This document shows positions 1 through 8,244 of a stretch of DNA of 64,000 nt, piece by piece. Source of the DNA: JAXGXJ01 sp963816155 (GTDB taxonomy: Bacteria; Actinomycetota; Thermoleophilia; RBG-16-64-13); assembly GCA_963816155.1 (NCBI GenBank), contig CAWFJE010000010.1, forward strand, positions 310,001 through 374,000. Direction: 5' to 3'. The translations under genes and the position numbers were made by a program. Under the pieces are notes generated by a model that did not search any database, was not told the DNA's origin, and saw only the letters and a list, made by a program, of their open reading frames with translations. Numbering within the stretch: position 1 is the first letter of the stretch; every line of letters starts with the position of its first letter.

Positions 1-545
1 ATGTTGGTGAGCAACATGATGGTGTGGCGGAGGTGGTCGAAGACGACGATGACATCGGTCAGAAGGAAGGCCATATCGGGCAAACCCATGTCGTCGGGGG
101 GCGCGTCCGGCAACCTCTCCACATGCCGAACACAGTCGTAACCGAAGTAGCCCACGGCGCCGCCTACGAACGGAGGCACGTCCTCCAGCGGCGGCACGCG
201 ATAGCGGCGGAGGTGGGCGGCCACGAAAGCAAAGGGGTCCCCCCCCTGCTCACCAAGGTCATAGTGCGTGTCGGCGCCACCGCGACGCACGGTGACCGTG
301 GTCCCCTTAAGGCGGATGCTCTCCCAGGCTTTGATGCCCAAGAAGGAGTAGCGGCCCAGACGCATGCCCTGCTCGGCACTCTCCAGCAGGAAGCAGCCAG
401 CGGTCTGCCGCAACTTGAGAAAGGCCGAGACCGGCGTCTCGGTGTCGTCCAGAAAGCGGTGCACCAGGGGGATGACGTTATAGCTGTGGCTGAGCCCTCG
501 CGCCTCTTCCAGCGAGGGCGCGATGGCGATACTGCCGGGTGTCAT
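1..545 (-). CDS. trpE: Anthranilate synthase component I, N-terminal part (runs off window)
   Basis: This is the first 181 codons of a TrpE-type protein; the rest lies beyond position 1. TrpE converts chorismate to anthranilate in the cytoplasm, using ammonia supplied by TrpG, as the first step of tryptophan synthesis. The readable part starts MTPGSIAIAPSLEEARGL and contains SCFLLESAEQG-like sequence, GRYSFLG and FVGGAVGYFGYDCVRHVE, which match the regulatory N-terminal domain of component I. The catalytic chorismate-binding domain is not in the window. The ATG lies 6 bases after the hisI stop on the same strand, so the two genes are probably co-transcribed. A pabB-type paralog cannot be excluded without the C-terminus, but the hisI neighbour favours trpE. 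Confidence 0.85.
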   Translation of the reverse strand, partial: MTPGSIAIAPSLEEARGLSHSYNVIPLVHRFLDDTETPVSAFLKLRQTAGCFLLESAEQGMRLGRYSFLGIKAWESIRLKGTTVTVRRGGADTHYDLGEQGGDPFAFVAAHLRRYRVPPLEDVPPFVGGAVGYFGYDCVRHVERLPDAPPDDMGLPDMAFLLTDVIVVFDHLRHTIMLLTN

Positions 546-551
546 GGCCGC

Positions 552-977
552 CTACCCTTCTCGACGCGCGAGGAAGGGAGGCTGCTCTCCGGCCGGCGGA
601 CTGAGCCATCGACGGTCGAAGCAGGTGAAATCCCCTGTGTGGCAGGCGACGCCCGTCTGTTCCACGAGGGCGAGCAGGGTGTCGCAGTCGCAGTCGTAGC
701 GCAACTCGCGGACCTTCTGCAGGTGCCCCGAGGTGGCTCCCTTGTTCCAGAGTTCCTGCCGCGAGCGGCTGTAGAACCATGTGAAACCGGTCTCGAGAGT
801 CTTGCCGAGCGACTCCTCGTTCATGTAGGCGAGCATGAGGACCTCTCCGCTCGTCCACTCTTGGACGATGCACGGTATGAGCCCTTGGGAATCGAACTTC
901 ACACAGGAAGGATCAGAGGCCATGGTCTCTGCGGGAGCGGCCGTCTGATCTTGCGGCTTGTCAGCTTGTGGTTGCAC
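552..977 (-). CDS. hisI: Phosphoribosyl-AMP cyclohydrolase
   Basis: HisI hydrolyses phosphoribosyl-AMP to ProFAR in the third step of histidine synthesis; it is a cytoplasmic zinc enzyme. The protein carries the metal-binding signature RYDCDCDTLLALVEQTG followed by CHTGDFTCF, with the expected Asp/Cys ligands. There is no HisE domain, so this is the monofunctional form (about 141 residues). I chose the GTG at 977 because AAGGGG sits 5 bases upstream. An in-frame TTG at 1028 would add 17 poorly conserved residues, and an ATG at 923 lacks a good ribosome binding site. The first 25 or so residues are Gln/Pro/Ala-rich and not part of the domain. trpE follows 6 bases downstream, a hisI-trpE arrangement familiar from actinobacteria. 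Confidence 0.92.
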   Translation of the reverse strand: MQPQADKPQDQTAAPAETMASDPSCVKFDSQGLIPCIVQEWTSGEVLMLAYMNEESLGKTLETGFTWFYSRSRQELWNKGATSGHLQKVRELRYDCDCDTLLALVEQTGVACHTGDFTCFDRRWLSPPAGEQPPFLARREG

Positions 978-1066
978 GTTGTCCCCTTCGTGGTCAGTTC
1001 CCAGTCGACTGGTGTGAGATCGCACCAAACGTAGCCCGGCGGCGAGGCCACCCGGCTGCTGGAGGC

Positions 1067-1088
1067 GCCCCTCGCGCTAGCGAGGGGC
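1067..1088. terminator. Perfect 9-bp hairpin
   Basis: GCCCCTCGC (1067-1075) and GCGAGGGGC (1080-1088) form a perfect stem with loop GCTA. No T-run follows on either strand. On the minus strand it begins at the stop codon of the doubtful small frame at 1088-1216, as a terminator would. Confidence 0.4.
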
Positions 1089-1216
1089 TAGAACCACGAG
1101 TGCTGCCTGTGGGCGGCGGCGGGGGGCAGAAGATGGGCCCAGTAATGGGCGACGCGGGCGCGAAGCTCACGCCTGCCCGTCTCGTCACCGTATCTCCTGT
1201 GGCCGCTCATCTTCAT
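1088..1216 (-). CDS. Doubtful small basic protein
   Basis: A 42-residue frame (from ATG at 1216, or 40 from ATG at 1210) rich in Arg and His, containing SGHRRYGDETGRRELRARVA and AHYWAHLLPP. GGAG lies just upstream at about 1221-1224. No family is recognised. The only supporting context is the ribosome-site-like GGAG and the hairpin that starts at the stop codon. It could equally be chance in GC-rich DNA. Confidence 0.2.
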   Translation of the reverse strand: MKMSGHRRYGDETGRRELRARVAHYWAHLLPPAAAHRQHSWF

Positions 1217-1417
1217 CATTCTCCATGACCATGCACTGCGTCTGGGCAGCAGACCCGGTAGGTCCGGCCGCTGATCGAGAGGGTATGATACACGGTCGGG
1301 AAGTACATGAGAAGGACCCGAGGGGACCGACGCGCCACGCCGCAGACCACCGCCTGCGGGCGGTGCCACCGGCCGGCGCTTCACCGATGCCTCAGCTGAT
1401 GGGCGAACGGAGTGAGC

Positions 1418-2677
1418 ATGGACAACACTGCCGAGATGATCTTTACGGGCGACGAGTTGCTGCGCGGAGAGACGGTCAACACCAACCAGGCCTTCCTCGG
1501 CGAGAGACTGCTCGAGCTGGGAGTCTTCCCCGCGCGCTCCGTCACCGTGAGGGACGACCTGGCTGAGATCGTGGCGACCATCCGCGAGGGCCTGGCGCGC
1601 AGACCACTTGTGCTCATCCTGTCCGGCGGGCTCGGCCCCACCGAGGACGACCTCACCCGAGAAGCCGTCTCCACGGCGCTCGGGCGCCCGCTAGAGCACC
1701 ACGAAGAGCTTCTGGACGAGATCCGCCGCCGCTTCGCGGCCCTTGAATACGTCATGACGGACAGCAACCTCAAACAGGCCCAACTCCCCCGCGGTGCAGC
1801 CGCCATCCCCATCTCCGGGACCGCCCCCGGCTTCACCATCGACGAGGGCAGCACGCTGGTGGTGGCGCTCCCCGGCGTCCCCTGGGAACTCAAAGAGATG
1901 TGGGCGGGCACCTTGGAACCCCTCCTGCGCACCCGTCTCCTGGCCCTGGGCTCGTCTGGGCATGTGGTGCGCCGCGTGAGGACGTTCGGCATAGGTGAAT
2001 CGCTGGTGGCCGACCTCCTTTCCGAACTAGAGTGGAGAGACGGTCCGGTCGAGATCGGCACCAGGGCGCATCCGGAGAGCCTCTTCATCATCCTGCGCGC
2101 TGTGGATTCCCCCGAAGGGCTGCGAGAGCTGGAAGTGGTGCAGTCCAGGGTGTGCGAACTACTGGGCGAGAAGGTGCTCGGCATAGACTCCCCCGGGCTC
2201 CCCGAGATAGTCGGTGGCCTGCTGGCCCGGGCGGGGCTCAAAGTGGCCACGGCGGAATCGTGCACCGGAGGCCTGGCCGCCAAGTACCTCACCGACGTCC
2301 CCGGTAGCAGCGAGTATTTCGTGGGTGGCGTGGTGGCCTACGACAACGACGTGAAGACCAGACTCCTGGGCGTCGACGAGAACACTCTCACCACCCACGG
2401 AGCCGTGAGCCACCAAGTGGCCGAACAGATGGCGCTCGGCGCGATCCGGGCCTTCGACGCCGGATGTGCGCTTTCGACCACGGGCGTCGCCGGGCCCGCA
2501 GGGGGCACGGAGGAGAAGCCGGTGGGTCTCGTCTACATCGGTACCGTCGTTGAGGGGATCGCGCGGGTCGAGCGCATGCGCCTGTTCGGGCGACGCGGAC
2601 AGATCCGGGAGCGCGCGGCTCTGAGCGCGCTCGACCAACTCCGGCGCCGCCTGCTCCAGGAGGCTGCTGAACAATGA
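1418..2677 (+). CDS. cinA: CinA family protein / nicotinamide mononucleotide amidohydrolase
   Basis: CinA proteins combine an N-terminal molybdopterin-binding-like (COG1058) domain with a C-terminal PncC-type domain that deamidates NMN to nicotinic acid mononucleotide for NAD recycling. Here residues ~5-170 show the first domain (MIFTGDELLRGETVNTNQAF, SGGLGPTEDDLT, LPGVPWELKEM). Residues ~255-410 show the second (VATAESCTGGLAAKYLTDVP, STTGVAGPAGGTEEKPVG). The length of 419 residues is typical. I prefer the ATG at 1418, 5 bases after GGAG at 1409-1412; a GTG two codons upstream is the alternative. The usual recA or pgsA neighbours are absent. The downstream 170 bases carry a hairpin and a repeat instead of a gene. 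Confidence 0.93.
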   Translation: MDNTAEMIFTGDELLRGETVNTNQAFLGERLLELGVFPARSVTVRDDLAEIVATIREGLARRPLVLILSGGLGPTEDDLTREAVSTALGRPLEHHEELLDEIRRRFAALEYVMTDSNLKQAQLPRGAAAIPISGTAPGFTIDEGSTLVVALPGVPWELKEMWAGTLEPLLRTRLLALGSSGHVVRRVRTFGIGESLVADLLSELEWRDGPVEIGTRAHPESLFIILRAVDSPEGLRELEVVQSRVCELLGEKVLGIDSPGLPEIVGGLLARAGLKVATAESCTGGLAAKYLTDVPGSSEYFVGGVVAYDNDVKTRLLGVDENTLTTHGAVSHQVAEQMALGAIRAFDAGCALSTTGVAGPAGGTEEKPVGLVYIGTVVEGIARVERMRLFGRRGQIRERAALSALDQLRRRLLQEAAEQ

Positions 2678-2727
2678 CGCTTCGCCGCATGAGTGCGCCT
2701 GCCGCGGGCGAGACAAGGAGGCAGGAA

Positions 2728-2752
2728 GCGCGAATAGCAGCGCTATTCGCGC
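2728..2752. terminator. Strong 11-bp hairpin after cinA
   Basis: GCGCGAATAGC (2728-2738) is perfectly complementary to GCTATTCGCGC (2742-2752) with loop AGC. It lies 50 bases after the cinA stop, between convergent genes. There is no T-run, so it is a terminator or mRNA-end structure by position only. Confidence 0.55.
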
Positions 2753-2780
2753 GACCGACGACGAAGTATCGCCCCGGAAG

Positions 2781-2831
2781 GTGCGCCCAGGCGGCCAAGG
2801 CTTCGCTTTTCAGCAGCCTGCCAGGCCCGCT
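2781..2831 (-). repeat. Dispersed intergenic repeat, copy 1
   Basis: Read on the minus strand, positions 2825-2782 match the plus strand at 52337-52380 in 39 of 44 bases by direct alignment. The core GGCTGCTGAA...AGCGAAGCC is almost invariant. Both copies lie immediately beyond the 3' end of a minus-strand gene. It looks like a REP-type or small non-autonomous element; I cannot assign a family. Confidence 0.6.
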
Positions 2832-2847
2832 CGGCCGCTGCCCAGGA

Positions 2848-4161
2848 TCAGTAGTATACGTCCACCGAAAAACCCAGGGGGAGTTCACGGTAGAGATCGT
2901 CGGTAACCCACATCGGCGTTCGCACACATCCGTGACTGGCCGGGTAGGGGGGCACACTCTTGGATCCGTGAATGGCGATATGGGGCATGATATAGGACGG
3001 TGAGTACATCCAGCCCACCGGGACCTCGATCCAACCCCGGTCCTTGTGATAGACCTTCCCGTGACCGGTGGGCGTCCCGTCTTTGCCCGTGGATACATGG
3101 ATGATCTTGACCACGAGGTTGTCCTGGATTATGAAGAGGACCTGCCGTTTCAGATCCACCTCCGCCCGGCCACCCGGTGAGTCGAGACGAGGCGACGGCG
3201 TGCTCGTCGAGAAGAGTCGCTGCCAGACCTCCTGATCCACGATCCCGTTCCTGGGAAGCCGCTCCACCTTCTCGAACGCCATGACCGCATCCTTCGTCCG
3301 ATAGTCGTAGACTCCGTCCTCGGGGCCGCAGGGATAGTGCAACGCGGTCAATCGGGCTTCGAGTATCTGCACAAGCATGCCCCGGCTTCCCGACGATTGT
3401 TTGGGATACCACTCGGAAGCCACTTCCACCGGGTACGCGGTCTTCGCCACCAGAGGCTCGTAGAAGGCTCGATATATGAGCACCACCATCTGGGCTCGGT
3501 TCAGTGGAAGAGTGGGATAGAGCCATCCATCCGCCGACCCCTGCATGACGTTCAGCCGGTAGACATCGGCGAGGGCGCGGGCATGCTCGGGGGCTACCGT
3601 TCCTCTATCGCGAAATGCAGCCAGCCAGGGGCCGGTGGGGTCGGAGGGCCCGAGAAGGGTTAGATCCGAATCGGGTGCCTCCTCGATCCTGCGGGCTAAG
3701 ACGGCGACGATCATCCGCGCCGCCTGCTGACGACTCACGACCGTGTCCGGAAGGAAGCGACCCTGGGCATCACCGGAGATCAATCCCGCCCAGTAGAGGG
3801 CTGCCACATACCCGTACGACCAGTGAAGACTGGTGATGTCGGTGAAAGGAATGGTCGCGGACGGCGGCAGCGAAAGAGTTCGGCAAAGGAGGGCGGCCAG
3901 TTGGCTTCTGGTGACCGCCGCTTGCGGTCCGAAGCTACCGTCACTTCGTCCCTGGACCACCCCTTGGTCCGACAACGACTCCAACGCCGGAGCGAAATAC
4001 TCGTCCCCGGCGACGTCCGTGAAACCCTGTGCCTGTGCGATGCCGGGCAGGCAGAAGAGAAAAAGCAGAAGGACGACTGCCACCGCAAAGGCGACGGGGA
4101 CAGAAAGGGCGGTCCTTGGACTGCGGGCCGCCGGCCGCTCATACTGTGTTCTGACCTTCAT
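2848..4161 (-). CDS. Secreted SLH-domain L,D-transpeptidase with peptidoglycan-binding domain
   Basis: A cell-wall enzyme of 437 residues. After a basic N-terminus and a hydrophobic segment ending near GIAQAQG (signal peptide or anchor) come about three SLH repeats (FTDVAGDEYF, FTDITSLHWSYGYVAAL, and a weaker third ending LNRAQMVVLIYRAF). These are followed by a putative peptidoglycan-binding domain (LTALHYPCGPEDGVYDYRTK) and a C-terminal YkuD domain with IAIHGS and the catalytic SHGCVRT. YkuD enzymes form 3-3 cross-links in peptidoglycan; SLH repeats usually anchor proteins to secondary wall polymers. The ATG at 4161 is chosen because GGAGAGG sits 6 bases upstream; an upstream ATG at 4167 directly abuts that site. 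It stands alone, convergent with cinA and divergent from the glutaredoxin gene. Confidence 0.9.
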   Translation of the reverse strand: MKVRTQYERPAARSPRTALSVPVAFAVAVVLLLFLFCLPGIAQAQGFTDVAGDEYFAPALESLSDQGVVQGRSDGSFGPQAAVTRSQLAALLCRTLSLPPSATIPFTDITSLHWSYGYVAALYWAGLISGDAQGRFLPDTVVSRQQAARMIVAVLARRIEEAPDSDLTLLGPSDPTGPWLAAFRDRGTVAPEHARALADVYRLNVMQGSADGWLYPTLPLNRAQMVVLIYRAFYEPLVAKTAYPVEVASEWYPKQSSGSRGMLVQILEARLTALHYPCGPEDGVYDYRTKDAVMAFEKVERLPRNGIVDQEVWQRLFSTSTPSPRLDSPGGRAEVDLKRQVLFIIQDNLVVKIIHVSTGKDGTPTGHGKVYHKDRGWIEVPVGWMYSPSYIMPHIAIHGSKSVPPYPASHGCVRTPMWVTDDLYRELPLGFSVDVYY

Positions 4162-4348
4162 CTCCATCCTCTCCGCGCGCGGACACCGCTGTACCAACGG
4201 ATCGCGTACCACCAGCCCGGCGACCGCCCCCCAGTCGGACACGCTCCTGCTTTCTTCTCCCGGCCGCATATTCCTCCGGACCTAAGGGTAGACGTACTAC
4301 AATCGGCTAATCGGAGAGCCACTGTGGCCCCATGAGAAAGGCGAAACA

Positions 4349-4603
4349 ATGGATCAACCAGAAGTGTTCATCTACGCTCTCAGCACCTGCGGACATTGCA
4401 GGAATGCCAAGCGACTGCTTGATGACAAGGGAGTCAAGTACGACTTCATAGACGTTGACCTCCTGCCCAAGGACGAACTCAACAAGGTGCTGGACGAGGT
4501 TCGCAAGATCAACCCCTCCACCTCCTTCCCCACCATCAAGATCGGGGACAAGGTGATCGTGGGCTATCAGGAAGTGGCCATCTTGGAGGCGTTGGGGCAG
4601 TGA
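4349..4603 (+). CDS. Glutaredoxin-like protein (CGHC active site)
   Basis: An 84-residue thioredoxin-fold protein with active-site motif TCGHC (Cys14, Cys17), the cis-Pro segment STSFPTIKIGD and a C-terminal GYQEVAILEAL. It belongs to the small glutaredoxin/NrdH-like group that passes electrons to disulfide targets in the cytoplasm. Its stop overlaps the start of the ferredoxin:thioredoxin reductase-type gene (GTGA at 4600-4603), so the two are translationally coupled. The likely job is electron acceptor of that reductase, which is an inference from the overlap. AAAGG lies about 8 bases upstream of the ATG. TACAAT at 4298-4303 is a possible -10 element without a convincing -35. Confidence 0.88.
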   Translation: MDQPEVFIYALSTCGHCRNAKRLLDDKGVKYDFIDVDLLPKDELNKVLDEVRKINPSTSFPTIKIGDKVIVGYQEVAILEALGQ

Positions 4604-4932
4604 ACGCTGAGGAACTCTACGAGCGTTTGCAGAAGGTCAACGAGCCCAAAGGCTACTTCTTCAGCAAGGATCGCGCCATGGTGATGCAGTTGCTCGAAGG
4701 ACTGCTCACCAACAAGGACAGGTACGGCTACATGTGTTGCCCTTGCCGGCTGGCATCGGGGGATCGTATGGCCGACCGCGACATCACCTGCCCCTGCGAC
4801 TATCGCGCGCCGGACGTCGAGGAATACGGCGCCTGCTACTGCGCCCTCTATGTTTCCGAGGACTGGAACGAGGAGCACATCGAGCACCAAGCTGTGCCGG
4901 AACGACGTCCCCGGGAGCGCATGCCTTACTGA
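4600..4932 (+). CDS. ftrB: Ferredoxin:thioredoxin reductase catalytic chain-like protein
   Basis: FTR catalytic chains reduce thioredoxin-type disulfides with electrons from ferredoxin, using a [4Fe-4S] cluster next to a redox disulfide. The 110-residue protein shows the Cys pattern: CPC at 47-49, CPC at 64-66 and CYC at 79-81. Compared with the plant/cyanobacterial CPC-X16-CPC-X8-CHC pattern (from memory), spacing differs and the His of CHC is Tyr. No variable chain gene is nearby, as is usual for non-photosynthetic bacterial forms. The GTG start overlaps the preceding glutaredoxin-like stop. A strong hairpin follows at 4966-4992. Confidence 0.9.
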   Translation: MNAEELYERLQKVNEPKGYFFSKDRAMVMQLLEGLLTNKDRYGYMCCPCRLASGDRMADRDITCPCDYRAPDVEEYGACYCALYVSEDWNEEHIEHQAVPERRPRERMPY

Positions 4933-4965
4933 GCGACTGGGCGCGAGTCCACTGTGCCTGGCCTG

Positions 4966-4992
4966 CGGGCGGCGGTCTTCGACCGCCGCCCG
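4966..4992 (+). terminator. Hairpin terminator after ftrB
   Basis: CGGGCGGCGGTC (4966-4977), loop TTC, GACCGCCGCCCG (4981-4992), then GTTCTGCTAT. The 12-bp stem lies 33 bases after the ftrB stop. The following T content is modest. Confidence 0.75.
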
Positions 4993-5084
4993 TTCTGCTA
5001 TAGAACCTGCCATTGTCGGTGTGTTAGCCTAGGCGTCCCGGAGAAGCGACCGGCGCCGATGACGTGCGCGCCGAGGAGGCTGGC

Positions 5085-6698
5085 TTGAGCGACCCCGCAG
5101 ACTTCAAGGTCCTAGTGGCCGAACTCATGGACGAGAGTTCTATCGCGCGACTCTCTGAGGCCTGCACCGTGGACACCAAGTACGGCCTGAGTCATGACGA
5201 GATGTGTGCCGTCATTGCCGACTACGACGGCATCGTCGTCCGTAGCGAGACACAGGTGAACCGTGAGTTCCTGGATGCCGCTACGAAGCTGCGCATCGTG
5301 GGGCGGGCAGGTTCCGGTCTCGACAACATCGATGTGGCCTACGCTACCCAGAAGGGTGTGATCGTCTGCAACACTCCCGAGAGCAACATCGTGTCGGCTG
5401 CAGAGCACACCATCGCCCTCCTCCTGGCCAGCAGTCGCAACGTCCCCTGGGCCGACCGCTTCATCAAGAGCGGCAAATGGGGACGAAAGCAGTTCGAGGG
5501 GAGTGAACTGTACGGCAAGACCCTGGGGATCATCGGCTTGGGCCGCATCGGGGGGTTGGTGTCTCAGCGGGCGCGGGGTCTTTCCATGAAGGTCATCGCC
5601 TACGATCCCTACGTCACCGACGGCCGCTTCGACAACCTCAGCGTGGAGAAGCGGGACACGCTCGAAGAACTGCTGCAAGAGGCGGACTTCATCAGCATAC
5701 ACACACCCCGCACCAAGGAGACTCTCAACATCATCGATGCTCCCCAGATCGCGCTGATGAAGCCGGGGGTACGGCTCGTCAACTGTGCTCGGGGCGGCCT
5801 CTACAACGAGGAGGCCCTCTACGACGGTCTGAAATCGGGCCACGTAGCATCTCTGGGAGTGGACACCTGGGTGAGCGAGCCTCAGGAGAGCCATCCCCTC
5901 TACGAGTTCGACAACGTGGTGGGCACGCCTCATCTGGGCGCGTCCACATACGAAGCCTCTGCCCGAGTGGGACAGGAGGTCGTGGAAGAGGTCATCGGAG
6001 GATTGCGGGGAGAGATCGTCAAGAACGCGGTCAACATCCCCGCGCTCTCAGAGGAGGTCCTGAACAAGCTGCGGACCTTCGTCAAAGTGGCCGAGCAGAT
6101 GGGCATCCTCTATCGGGAGATACGAGGACGCAAGGTGAGCCGCATAGAGATCTTGTTCGCCGGCAAGGAGATCGACCGGCCGGAGGATGCCAGGATCCTG
6201 TCCCTGGTGGCTCTCAAGGGCATCCTGGAGGGCCGCATGGCTTCGGGCGTGGTCAATTTCGTCAACGCCGTCTACCTGGCCGAACAGGTGGGCATAGAGG
6301 TCAGCGAGAGCATAACCCTGGACAGCGGCGACTACCGCAACCTCATGCGCATGCGCGTCACGGAAGGCAGCGGTGAGGTCTTCGAGATCGCGGGTACCGT
6401 GCTGGAGCACAAACATCCGCGCATCGTGGGGCTCGGAGGCTACTCACTCACCTTCATACCCGAGGGCATCTGGGCCTATGTGCCGCACCGCAACGTGCCC
6501 GGGGTCATCGGTCGCGTGGCCACCATCATGGGTGAGTTCGAGGTCAATATCTCCCGGATGGTCACCTCCACCATAGTGATCGATGGAAACGAAGAGTCAA
6601 TCATGATGCTCGGCCTCGATGCCGACGTGCCCAGGACCGCTATCGACAAGTGCTTGGAGGCCAGCGATATCCACGAGATGAGGATAGTCCATCTGTGA
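5085..6698 (+). CDS. serA: D-3-phosphoglycerate dehydrogenase
   Basis: SerA oxidises 3-phosphoglycerate to 3-phosphohydroxypyruvate with NAD+, opening serine synthesis. The 537-residue protein is the long form: a catalytic/Rossmann part (VVRSETQVNREFLD, GRAGSGLDNID, nucleotide loop GLGRIGGLVSQRA, NCARGGLYNEEAL, and TPHLGASTYEA with the catalytic His), then an allosteric substrate-binding domain and a C-terminal ACT domain (VPGVIGRVATIMGEFEVNIS) that commonly mediates serine inhibition. I place the start at TTG 5085 because GAGGAGG at 5073-5079 is 5 bases upstream; a GTG at 5064 is in frame but has no such site. The gene is monocistronic between terminator 4966-4992 and the lipoprotein gene. 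Confidence 0.94.
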   Translation: MSDPADFKVLVAELMDESSIARLSEACTVDTKYGLSHDEMCAVIADYDGIVVRSETQVNREFLDAATKLRIVGRAGSGLDNIDVAYATQKGVIVCNTPESNIVSAAEHTIALLLASSRNVPWADRFIKSGKWGRKQFEGSELYGKTLGIIGLGRIGGLVSQRARGLSMKVIAYDPYVTDGRFDNLSVEKRDTLEELLQEADFISIHTPRTKETLNIIDAPQIALMKPGVRLVNCARGGLYNEEALYDGLKSGHVASLGVDTWVSEPQESHPLYEFDNVVGTPHLGASTYEASARVGQEVVEEVIGGLRGEIVKNAVNIPALSEEVLNKLRTFVKVAEQMGILYREIRGRKVSRIEILFAGKEIDRPEDARILSLVALKGILEGRMASGVVNFVNAVYLAEQVGIEVSESITLDSGDYRNLMRMRVTEGSGEVFEIAGTVLEHKHPRIVGLGGYSLTFIPEGIWAYVPHRNVPGVIGRVATIMGEFEVNISRMVTSTIVIDGNEESIMMLGLDADVPRTAIDKCLEASDIHEMRIVHL

Positions 6699-6832
6699 TC
6701 GCCGCCCGGAAGGACTCAGGCTGCGAAAGGAGGTCTGTGCGACCATCAGATCAGAACCCGTCCCCCATGGTGTTCCACGAGGCACACCGAGACAAGCCCG
6801 TACCAGAACCAGACTGTGAGGTGCACTGCCCT

Positions 6833-8155
6833 ATGCTCAGAACCAGGCCTTCCCGCGTACTCGTAGCGGGCCTGCTCGTGACCCTTCTCCTCGCCTTCGG
6901 CTTCGTCTTGGCCGCCTGCGGTGGAGACGAGGAGACCACGACCACCGCCGCACCCGAAAGCACCACCACCACCGCCGCCGTTAGTACCTCGACGTCCGAG
7001 GCGGCAGAGACCACCACCACCGCCGCTGCCGCACCCGCCGACGAGGAATTCATCCTCGGCATGCTGTTCGTCGGGCCGTACAACGACCACGGCTGGAGCC
7101 AGGCGAACTTCGACGGCGGTGCCTACGTGGAAGCGAAGATGCCCGGGGCGAAGATGATCTACGTCGATAAGGTCAACAGCGCCGACCGGCCGGGCACCAC
7201 GCCTGAGCAGTTGGCCGAAGACCTGGTCAGCCAGGGCGCGCAGATGGTCTTCTTCACCTCCGATGACATGAAAGACGGCGCCTACGCCTTCGCGAAGGCA
7301 CACCCCGACATCCCAGTGATGCATACGTCCGGTGACGGAGCCTGGAAAGACGGCAAGGATTACCAGAACCTGCCCAATCTGAGCAATGTCATGGGCAAGA
7401 TGGAATACGGCAAGATGATCGCCGGAGCTGCTGCCGCCCTTACCAGCAAGTCGGGCAAGATCGGCTACCTTGGACCCCTGATCAATGACGAGACCCGCCG
7501 CCTGGCCGCCTCCGCCTACCTGGGCGCCCGCTATGCTTGGACCGAATACCTGGGCAAAGACCCGGCCCAGTTGCAGTTCAGCGTCAACTGGATCGGCTTC
7601 TGGTTCAACATCCCCGGCGTGACCTCCGACCCCACGCAGGTGGCCGACAACTTCTTCAACCAGGGCTTCGATGTGGTCATCTCTGGGATCGACACCACTG
7701 AAGCATTGGTGGAAGCCGGCAAGATGTCTGAGGCCGGCAAAGACGCCTGGGCCATCCCCTACGATTTCATCGGTTCCCTCGAAGAGGCCCCGACCGTCGC
7801 GCTTGGTGTCCCCTATTTCAACTGGGGCCCCAGCTATCTTGCAGCTGTCGCCGCGGCCCGCGAGGGGCAGTGGACCAGCTTCTGGGATTGGACTGGACCT
7901 GATTGGGCCGACATCAACGACCCGGATTCTTCCATCGTAGGTTTCCAGAAGGGTCAGGGTCTCTCCGCCGATGCCGCTGCCAAAGTGGATGAGTTCATAG
8001 CCGCTCTGGCCGGGGGTCTGAACCTCTGGACGGGACCGCTGAACCTCCAGGACGGAAGTGCGTTCCTGGCCGACGGCGAGGTAGGCACCGACCAGCAGAT
8101 CTGGTATCTGCCCCAGTTGCTTGAAGGCATGGAAGGTCAGAGCGTATCCGAATAG
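6833..8155 (+). CDS. BMP-family ABC transporter substrate-binding lipoprotein
   Basis: A 440-residue lipoprotein. The signal peptide (MLRTRPSRVLVAGLLVTLLL) ends in lipobox LAAC, followed by a Thr/Ala/Ser-rich linker of about 45 residues typical of actinobacterial lipoproteins, then a PnrA/Med-type periplasmic-binding domain (GPYNDHGWSQANFDGG, AEDLVSQGAQMVFFTS, GKIGYLG). BMP proteins mostly bind purine nucleosides. The following ATPase and permeases are the matching components. ATG 6833 is chosen because it directly precedes the signal peptide, with GAGGTG 9 bases upstream. A strong AAAGGAGGT at 6726-6734 lies just before an in-frame GTG at 6737, but that start would put 32 hydrophilic residues before the signal peptide. 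Confidence 0.92.
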   Translation: MLRTRPSRVLVAGLLVTLLLAFGFVLAACGGDEETTTTAAPESTTTTAAVSTSTSEAAETTTTAAAAPADEEFILGMLFVGPYNDHGWSQANFDGGAYVEAKMPGAKMIYVDKVNSADRPGTTPEQLAEDLVSQGAQMVFFTSDDMKDGAYAFAKAHPDIPVMHTSGDGAWKDGKDYQNLPNLSNVMGKMEYGKMIAGAAAALTSKSGKIGYLGPLINDETRRLAASAYLGARYAWTEYLGKDPAQLQFSVNWIGFWFNIPGVTSDPTQVADNFFNQGFDVVISGIDTTEALVEAGKMSEAGKDAWAIPYDFIGSLEEAPTVALGVPYFNWGPSYLAAVAAAREGQWTSFWDWTGPDWADINDPDSSIVGFQKGQGLSADAAAKVDEFIAALAGGLNLWTGPLNLQDGSAFLADGEVGTDQQIWYLPQLLEGMEGQSVSE

Positions 8156-8162
8156 GAACTGA

Positions 8163-8226
8163 GAAGCCGGAGCCTCTCTGCTACAGCTGCGAATCCACGA
8201 TTCTTTCGCAGAGAGGCTCCGGCTTC
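8163..8226 (+). terminator. Perfect 19-bp stem-loop after lipoprotein gene
   Basis: GAAGCCGGAGCCTCTCTGC (8163-8181) is perfectly complementary to 8208-8226 with a 26-base loop. It starts 7 bases after the lipoprotein stop. There is no T-run. In ABC operons such structures often stabilise the binding-protein mRNA or reduce read-through, but that role is inferred here. Confidence 0.75.
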
Positions 8227-8244
8227 ACCGCATTGTGTGAAGAG

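Larger units (their letters stand above)
978..1417. other. Gene-poor stretch between divergent hisI and cinA
   Basis: About 440 bases hold the presumed promoters of hisI-trpE (minus) and cinA (plus). Apart from a 9-bp hairpin at 1067-1088 and one doubtful small reading frame at 1088-1216 on the minus strand, I see no gene, RNA or clear promoter hexamers. Confidence 0.5.
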
